DNA of 64,000 nucleotides, taken from Caulobacter sp. FWC2 (GTDB lineage Bacteria > Pseudomonadota > Alphaproteobacteria > Caulobacterales > Caulobacteraceae). Both the position numbers and the translations under genes were made by a program. This document shows positions 58,920 through 64,000 of this stretch, one piece after another; the stretch's first letter is position 1; each line of letters begins with the position of its first letter. Location of the stretch: positions 4,154,001 through 4,218,000 of the forward strand of contig NZ_PEBF01000001.1 in the NCBI RefSeq assembly GCF_002742625.1, read 5' to 3'. The notes beneath the pieces are model-generated. The model was not told the DNA's origin. It made no database searches and saw only the letters and a program-made list of their open reading frames with translations.

Positions 58920-60470
58920 CTAAGCCGAGTCCGCCCTCAGCGCCGCCGCGATCTGCTCGTCCGTCCGGCGCAGCGCCATCATCAGCGCGCCGGCCACGAT
59001 CAGCGGCAGCACAGCCCAGACCAGCCAGCCGGCCACGGCCAGCGCCGTTGACACGCCGATCAGGGCGGCGATGAACAGCTCGGCGAGGGTCGCCAGCAGC
59101 GAGCCCCCGCGCCGACGGCGAAAGTCGGATCGCTTGCCGGGCTTCTGATACCAGACGCCGATCAGGCCCGTGGTCCAGGCCGACAGCGCCGCGCCGATCG
59201 CGGTCCATAGTCCGGCCAGCGGCGCGTACCAGGCCAGCACGGCGATCGGCACGGCCAGCAGCACGGCCACGGGCAAGAGAGCGGCAGTCAGCTTGGCCTG
59301 GCGCAGCACGCTCATGGGCGCGGGCGCGATGGCCAAGAGGTCGGGCGTGTCCTCGGCCGAGACGGTGATCCAGACCAGGCTCCCGGCCACCTGCCCGGCA
59401 AGGAAGGTCACGGCGGCGGCCGGCCCGGCCAGGGCCCAGACCGGCATGTGCGAGGCGCTGCGGGCCAGCACCAGAGCCAGGGGCAGCATGTACAATACTC
59501 GCAGCAGCACCTGCGACAGCAGGGCCGCGTCTCGACTGATCAGGCGCAGCTCCTTGCGAACCGTGGCCTGGAACGGCCCTGCGGCGAAGGCTCGCGTCGG
59601 CCCCTTGGCGCCCTTGCGGGTCTCGGCCCCTTGCGTAGCGGCGGCCGCGTCGGCGAAGCTGCGGCCCAGGGTCTGGGCGGCGAACAGGAAGATCCCCGCG
59701 CCCAGCACGACCAAGATCAGCAGCGGGACCGGCTCGCCCAGCGCCGCGCGCAGCGGCAGGTCGGCGAACGGCGGCGGCTGGATGCGGCCCTCGCGGGCCT
59801 CGGTGGCGACGCGGGCGAACAGGCTCTCGCTGGCCTGCTGGCCCATCAGGTTGCGGTACTGGCTGGCCAGGAAGAAGGCCGCGCCGATCAGGGCCGCCAT
59901 CACCTGGGCCACCGTGCGCGTGCGGCGCGGACCGATCAAGGCGAACAGCGCCATGGCCAGCAGCAGCCCGACACCCGAAGCGCCGAGAGCCGCGGCGGCC
60001 AGCACCACGAACACGCCCAGCCAGGCCGGATGTCCCAGCACGATCGACGGCGTCAGCAGCAGCACCGCCGGGATCATGAACCAGAGGCCGGCATTGACCG
60101 CCAGCCCCAAGGCCCGGACAAACAGCACCTTGCGCGGAGCCAGCGGCGAGGAGAACAGCAGATCCAGATCGCCGCGCTCGTAGAGGGCGTCGGCCGAGGC
60201 GGCCAGGGTGGTCGACAGCATCAGCGTAAGGATCACCGCCAGCGCCAGGTCGACAATGACCACCGCCAGCGGGACCACCGGAACCGCCTGGCCGCGCAGG
60301 GCCAGGCCCATGGCCACGCCGCCGGCCACGATCAGGCCGCCCAGGATCACGAAGGCGATCAGCGCGCCGGGGCCCCGCCCCTTGCGGCCGGCGCGAAAGC
60401 CCCGCCAGGCCAGGCGCAGCTCGTGGGCCAGCAGCCACAGCGTGCTGGCGGGCTTGAACGGCAGGCTCAC
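58920..60470 (-). CDS. ABC transporter permease subunit
   Basis: The 516-residue integral membrane protein has about twelve helices (GALIAFVILGGLIVAGGVAM, VILTLMLSTTLAASADALYE, WLGVFVVLAAAALGASGVGL, and others). DLDLLFSSPLAPRKVLFVRA is typical of the ABC-2/YhgE-type export permeases. It overlaps the ATPase gene start region by four bases, in one operon. Together they would form an exporter, and the substrate is unknown. Confidence 0.87.
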   Translation of the reverse strand: MSLPFKPASTLWLLAHELRLAWRGFRAGRKGRGPGALIAFVILGGLIVAGGVAMGLALRGQAVPVVPLAVVIVDLALAVILTLMLSTTLAASADALYERGDLDLLFSSPLAPRKVLFVRALGLAVNAGLWFMIPAVLLLTPSIVLGHPAWLGVFVVLAAAALGASGVGLLLAMALFALIGPRRTRTVAQVMAALIGAAFFLASQYRNLMGQQASESLFARVATEAREGRIQPPPFADLPLRAALGEPVPLLILVVLGAGIFLFAAQTLGRSFADAAAATQGAETRKGAKGPTRAFAAGPFQATVRKELRLISRDAALLSQVLLRVLYMLPLALVLARSASHMPVWALAGPAAAVTFLAGQVAGSLVWITVSAEDTPDLLAIAPAPMSVLRQAKLTAALLPVAVLLAVPIAVLAWYAPLAGLWTAIGAALSAWTTGLIGVWYQKPGKRSDFRRRRGGSLLATLAELFIAALIGVSTALAVAGWLVWAVLPLIVAGALMMALRRTDEQIAAALRADSA

Positions 60471-61243
60471 GCGCCGATCCTCGCGGGGGCCGCTTCCGAG
60501 GTCAGTTGCAGGAAGACGTCTTCCAGGGTGCGGCCGCTAGCCTCGCCGGCCTTGCCGCGCAGCTCGTCCAGCGTGCCCTCGGCCAGCAGGCGGCCGCCGG
60601 CGATGATGCCGATACGGTCGGACATGCGCTCGGCGACTTCGAGAATGTGGGTGGTCAGGATCACCGTGCCGCCGGCGTCGACACGGGCCTGCAGCATGTC
60701 CTTGACCAGGCGCGCGGCGGCGGCGTCCAGGCCGGTCAGCGGCTCGTCCAGGATCAGCAGCTTGGGATCGTGGATCAGCGCCCCGGCCAGGGCGACCTTC
60801 TGCTTCATGCCGCGCGAGAAGCCTTCGCACCGCCGCCGCGCCTCGCTGGTCAGGCCCAGGGTCTCCAGCAACTGCTCGGCCTTCGCCTTCGCCGCCTTGG
60901 GCTCTATGTTCCAGAGGCCCGCGACGAACTCCAGATATTCAAGCGGGCTGAGCTTGTCGTAGATCATCGCCTCGTCCGGCGCCCAGGCCAGCAGGGCCTT
61001 GGCCCCCGCCGGATCCTTGCGGGCGTCGACGCCGAAGATCGCCACCTCGCCGCTATCGGGCTGGGTCAGGCCGGCGACCATCCGCAAGGTGGTGGTCTTG
61101 CCGGCCCCATTGGGTCCCAGCAGCGCATAGAGCTCGCCCGCGTGGACCGTCAGGTCGAGGTCGGACACCGCGGGCTTGGCGAACGTCTTGTTCAACCCGC
61201 GAACGATCAAGGCTTCCGTCAAATCCGCCCCCAAAACACGCAA
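60467..61243 (-). CDS. ABC transporter ATP-binding subunit
   Basis: The 258-residue ATPase has GPNGAGKTTTLRMVAG (Walker A), RRCEGFSRGMKQKVALAGAL (signature), LLILDEPLTGLDAAAARLVK (Walker B), and the H-loop TTHILEVAERM. This is the CcmA/YadG-type export branch. It drives the permease at 58920-60470, which overlaps it by four bases. No accessory protein gene is nearby. Confidence 0.93.
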   Translation of the reverse strand: MRVLGADLTEALIVRGLNKTFAKPAVSDLDLTVHAGELYALLGPNGAGKTTTLRMVAGLTQPDSGEVAIFGVDARKDPAGAKALLAWAPDEAMIYDKLSPLEYLEFVAGLWNIEPKAAKAKAEQLLETLGLTSEARRRCEGFSRGMKQKVALAGALIHDPKLLILDEPLTGLDAAAARLVKDMLQARVDAGGTVILTTHILEVAERMSDRIGIIAGGRLLAEGTLDELRGKAGEASGRTLEDVFLQLTSEAAPARIGA

Positions 61244-61287
61244 TACGGCGGCATGTGACGCGATCGTCCGGGCGGTGACAAGTCTTG

Positions 61288-63627
61288 CTAGGCGCCGCCG
61301 AAGATGAAGTCGGCCTTGTAGTAGCCGTTGGCCGGATCGAGGATATTGATCGCGAAAGGCGCCGAGCCGTCCGACAGATCGGTCAACCAGGCGTCGTTGG
61401 ACTTGGCCATGACGCCAACATCCTCGGTCGCGGCGGCCGCCAGCAGGAACCCGACCATCGCCGCCTTGGTACCGACGCCGTTCGGGCCATCGCCGCCGTA
61501 GTACGCCAGGTAGTCGATCCGCCCATCGATCAGAGCGTGAGCCTTGGCGTCGGTCGGGCTCGCGCCGAAGATCGTCTTATAGGCCTCCTTGGTCGCATCG
61601 ATCAGGCTGAGCGATCCGTACTTGGCCGCGAAGCTGTCCTTGGCCTCGCCATTCTTGCCCAGGTTCACCGCGAAGTTGATGTAGCGGTTCACCGTGTCGA
61701 ACTGGGCGTAGTAGACGCTGTTGAGGTTCGTCGCGTTGGGCCCGGTCGGCGAGATCAGGAAGTCGATGCCGCCAAGGCTCGGAACCTTACCGGTGAAGAA
61801 CTGGTAGTTGATTGACGCCACCGAAGTCGTAGAGTCGGCCGTCGCGAGGATTTGGCCCATCGCCTGCGCGCTGTTGATCTGGCCTTTGCCGACGCGCAGC
61901 GAAAGGTCGGCGATCGCCAGGTGCGTCATCTCCACCCCGGCGGTGCGCAGGAGGGATCCGTAAGCGACCTTCAAGGCCGGGAAGGCGCTCAGGTACGCCT
62001 TCTGCTCAAAGCTGTAGAGGCTGTTGGCGAACTCGGCGAACTCGACGTTCTGGAAACCCCAGAACTGGCTCTTGCCGTCGGCGCCCACGCCGTTGTTCAC
62101 CCACGTCGTGATCGTGCCATCCGTGTTGTTAGAGGTCGAGAACGCGGAAGCCGGCGCCCCGGTCGTGGCGATAATCACGATGTCCGCGCCGGCGCCGGTG
62201 GTGAAATAGGCGTTTTTGCCGCTGGTGAAGACCAACTCCGCGCCCTTGCCGCCGTACACGTTTGTGTCGCCAGCCGAGACGATGATGTTCGTCCCCAGCG
62301 CATTGCCTCCGACGAAGGAGCCACCGGCCCCGAAGGTGAAATGGCTGGTCTGATCGGTCTTGAGGCCTCCCAGGGTGGTAGTGATAACGAAAACGGACGA
62401 GCCGTCCCCCACCTTCACGTCGGCGAGGCCCGCATTGACGTTCACCGAAGCCTTCGCGCCGGCCGTGATCTCCAGGCCATGGATGTAGTTGTCGGCGTAG
62501 ATCTTGGCTAAGTCGCCCGCCGTCACAGTCGACTTGATCAAGGCGTTCGGCGTTGCGTCCTTAAGGAAAGGTAGGAATATCTGCGCGTTGGCGCCCGCCG
62601 TGATCGAAAGTGCATTGGCGTATGTATTGCCGTTGACCTTCCCGTCCGCCCCGATCGTGATCTTCACCGACGCATCGGGATTGGGCGCTGCGGTGGTCGA
62701 GGCAGCGGGTAGGAAAATGTCGGCGCGATCGCCGGCGGTGATCCTCAGGGAGCCGTTATAGTTGGCGGTGTTGATCTTGGCGTCCGCGCCCATGGTGACG
62801 ACGCTGCTCGCCCTCTTGGCATCGGTGTTCCACTGAAAATCGACCGTGCCCTTCTGCCCGGTCGCAATGACGTTGGCTCCCGAGCCGGCGGCCACGACGG
62901 CCTCGTCGCCGACGGTGATCACATTGTTTAGGCCAATCCCATGTATTGCGGCGTTCGCGGCGGTGTTGGTCTGGGTCATGGTCAGGGTGACCGCATCCCA
63001 CGACCAGCTCCAGGGGACCGGCGCGCCCGGCGCCCCGTAGAGATAGGCGATGGCAGCCCGGTCGATATCGCCCAGCACCGAACCGTTCGAGCCGCCCGAG
63101 GTGTAGCTCATGACCGTGTGGCTGTAGTTGTCGAGCGCGGTCTCAAGGGTGGGGTCGCCGTCGAACGGATGCTTCAGGCCCAGCGCGTGTCCAATCTCGT
63201 GCAGAAACAACTGCATGCTCTCGTAGCTGGCCTTGCCGACGAAGACGTCGCCGCCCAGACCGCCGCCAGGGCCGTGGGCGTAAGCGGCCGCGTGCTTCGA
63301 ATCGTTAGGTCCGCCAACGTCGAAGTCGTAGACGCCGAAGCGGATGTCGCCGACACCGCTGGGGACCTCGATGAAGACAAGACCGCTGGCCGCCGCCCAG
63401 GCGTCGAGGGCGGCTTTGGCGGCGGCCTTCTGCTTGTCCGTCAGCGGCTGGAAACTATCCCAGAACGCCTGGTTGAAGTTGCCGATCGCCCGGACGTCCG
63501 GTGACGGCCAAGTCTCGAACGAATAGGTGACGATGGTAGGCAGACTCGCTGGCTTGAAAGTCTGATTGGTGTTGGACCAGTTCCAACTGCCGGACGCTAG
63601 CGCCCTGTAGTCGTTCACGACCGTCAT
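61288..63627 (-). CDS. SapA-like M10 metalloprotease with RsaA-type anchor domain
   Basis: From the ATG at 63627 the product is 779 residues with no Sec signal, as in type I secreted proteases. The metzincin zinc motif HEIGHALGLKHP is at residues 143-154, with a Met-turn VMSY at 172-175. Three 32-residue beta repeats follow (about 277-395). The last 170-230 residues resemble the N-terminal part of RsaA (INYQFFTGKVPSLGGIDFLI, VYYAQFDTVNRYINFAVNLG, WLTDLSDG). The Caulobacter S-layer protease SapA is known to carry such a domain. GGAG lies nine bases before the ATG. Typical RTX nonapeptides are not visible. Confidence 0.88.
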   Translation of the reverse strand: MTVVNDYRALASGSWNWSNTNQTFKPASLPTIVTYSFETWPSPDVRAIGNFNQAFWDSFQPLTDKQKAAAKAALDAWAAASGLVFIEVPSGVGDIRFGVYDFDVGGPNDSKHAAAYAHGPGGGLGGDVFVGKASYESMQLFLHEIGHALGLKHPFDGDPTLETALDNYSHTVMSYTSGGSNGSVLGDIDRAAIAYLYGAPGAPVPWSWSWDAVTLTMTQTNTAANAAIHGIGLNNVITVGDEAVVAAGSGANVIATGQKGTVDFQWNTDAKRASSVVTMGADAKINTANYNGSLRITAGDRADIFLPAASTTAAPNPDASVKITIGADGKVNGNTYANALSITAGANAQIFLPFLKDATPNALIKSTVTAGDLAKIYADNYIHGLEITAGAKASVNVNAGLADVKVGDGSSVFVITTTLGGLKTDQTSHFTFGAGGSFVGGNALGTNIIVSAGDTNVYGGKGAELVFTSGKNAYFTTGAGADIVIIATTGAPASAFSTSNNTDGTITTWVNNGVGADGKSQFWGFQNVEFAEFANSLYSFEQKAYLSAFPALKVAYGSLLRTAGVEMTHLAIADLSLRVGKGQINSAQAMGQILATADSTTSVASINYQFFTGKVPSLGGIDFLISPTGPNATNLNSVYYAQFDTVNRYINFAVNLGKNGEAKDSFAAKYGSLSLIDATKEAYKTIFGASPTDAKAHALIDGRIDYLAYYGGDGPNGVGTKAAMVGFLLAAAATEDVGVMAKSNDAWLTDLSDGSAPFAINILDPANGYYKADFIFGGA

Positions 63628-63744
63628 TGTCGGATCTCCAGGACGCACAGCCCGACGACTATCCAGCGAAGACGGGCCGACATGTCAATCTCAGGAGGAC
63701 GATGATCCACGTCACAGCCATTCCGTGCGGCGGACTTAAGCGCC

Positions 63745-64000
63745 CTACTCCGCCGCGATCGGGGCGCGGAGGGCCTCGACGTCGCGGGCTGGGGGTAGGC
63801 CGTAGAGGCGGCGGTACTCGCGGCTGAACTGCGAGGGGCTCTGGTAGCCGACCGCGAAGCCGGCCGCGCCGACGTCCAGGCCCTCGACCAGCATCAGGCG
63901 GCGGGCCTCGTAGAGGCGCAGCTGCTTCTGGTACTGCATCGGCGTCATGTTGGTGACGGCCTTGAAGTGGTGGTGCAGCGAGCTTTCGCTCATGCCCACA
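63745..64000 (-). CDS. AraC-family regulator, C-terminal fragment cut by window edge
   Basis: The last 84 residues of an AraC-type DNA-binding domain are visible: [20 protein letters not shown], then [20 protein letters not shown] and [20 protein letters not shown]. The second helix-turn-helix is intact. The gene continues past the right edge, so its ligand domain and start are unknown. It is on the minus strand, 118 bases upstream of the SapA-like gene start, and could regulate that gene, although this cannot be judged here. Confidence 0.85.
   Translation of the reverse strand, partial: VGMSESSLHHHFKAVTNMTPMQYQKQLRLYEARRLMLVEGLDVGAAGFAVGYQSPSQFSREYRRLYGLPPARDVEALRAPIAAE

Noticed and set aside
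58795..60438. Long minus-strand frame in a second phase over the ABC permease
   Set aside because: The permease frame at 58920-60470 has membrane helices and overlaps the ATPase gene properly; this phase is Arg/Gly/Pro-rich without helices.

Overview
The window looks like a chromosomal segment of a Caulobacter-type alphaproteobacterium. The reasons are very high GC, a flgK-flgL pair behind a sigma54 promoter with FlbD-type sites in the leader, the alphaproteobacterial neighbours lysC/ubiG, ptsP, ispG, prfA, prmC, a DUF4167 gene and clpB, and a surface metalloprotease whose C-terminus resembles the N-terminal cell-surface anchor of the Caulobacter S-layer protein RsaA. About 65 genes are packed with short spacers. 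I see no rRNA, tRNA, insertion sequence, prophage or CRISPR array. One gene (AraC type) is cut by the right edge.

Layout. 1-3413: two divergent sigma54 promoters, then flgK and flgL. 3473-8634: mnmA, a DEDDh exonuclease, small conserved genes, an HxlR regulator divergent from a thiolase, and a small acetyltransferase. 8631-16991: M28 peptidase, HxlR/SDR divergent pair, OmpA-like lipoprotein, ampR-like/class A beta-lactamase divergent pair, SDR/TetR divergent pair and an orphan small protein. 17058-23604, mostly minus strand: clpB, an M48 lipoprotein, a TonB-like membrane protein, a DUF4167 protein with an eight-copy RDDRP array, and prmC. 23692-33536: parDE, MOSC protein, BrkB-type membrane protein, GNAT, a MocR regulator divergent from a LysE exporter, DUF1993, and a CHASE4-like GGDEF-EAL protein. 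33710-36589: prfA, an rRNA pseudouridine synthase and a methyltransferase. 36586-46299, minus strand: two paralogous secreted proteins flanking a MaoC hydratase, ispG, a RodZ-like protein, ptsP, a glycine-zipper protein, an EamA transporter and lysC. 47321-49640: ubiG and two more glycine-zipper proteins. 49749-54626: GT87-type membrane protein, DUF1178, nitrilase, grxC, comF-type gene, an NDUFAF5/BioC-like methyltransferase, a Flp pilin and a NUDIX hydrolase. 54906-61243: DEAD-box helicase, four-PAS HWE histidine kinase and an ABC exporter pair. 61288-64000: SapA-like metalloprotease and the AraC fragment.

How parts work together. Several local switches pair a regulator with a divergently read target across a short palindromic region: LysR/beta-lactamase, HxlR/SDR, TetR/SDR and MocR/LysE. 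Translation and proteostasis genes (prfA, prmC, mnmA, rluB-type, clpB) and isoprenoid, lysine and ubiquinone genes form the housekeeping core. The usual prfA-prmC order is broken here: prfA lies on the opposite strand about 10 kb away, which suggests an inversion or insertion. The most distinctive product is the M10 protease joined to an RsaA-like anchor domain, probably an S-layer processing or surface-retained protease.
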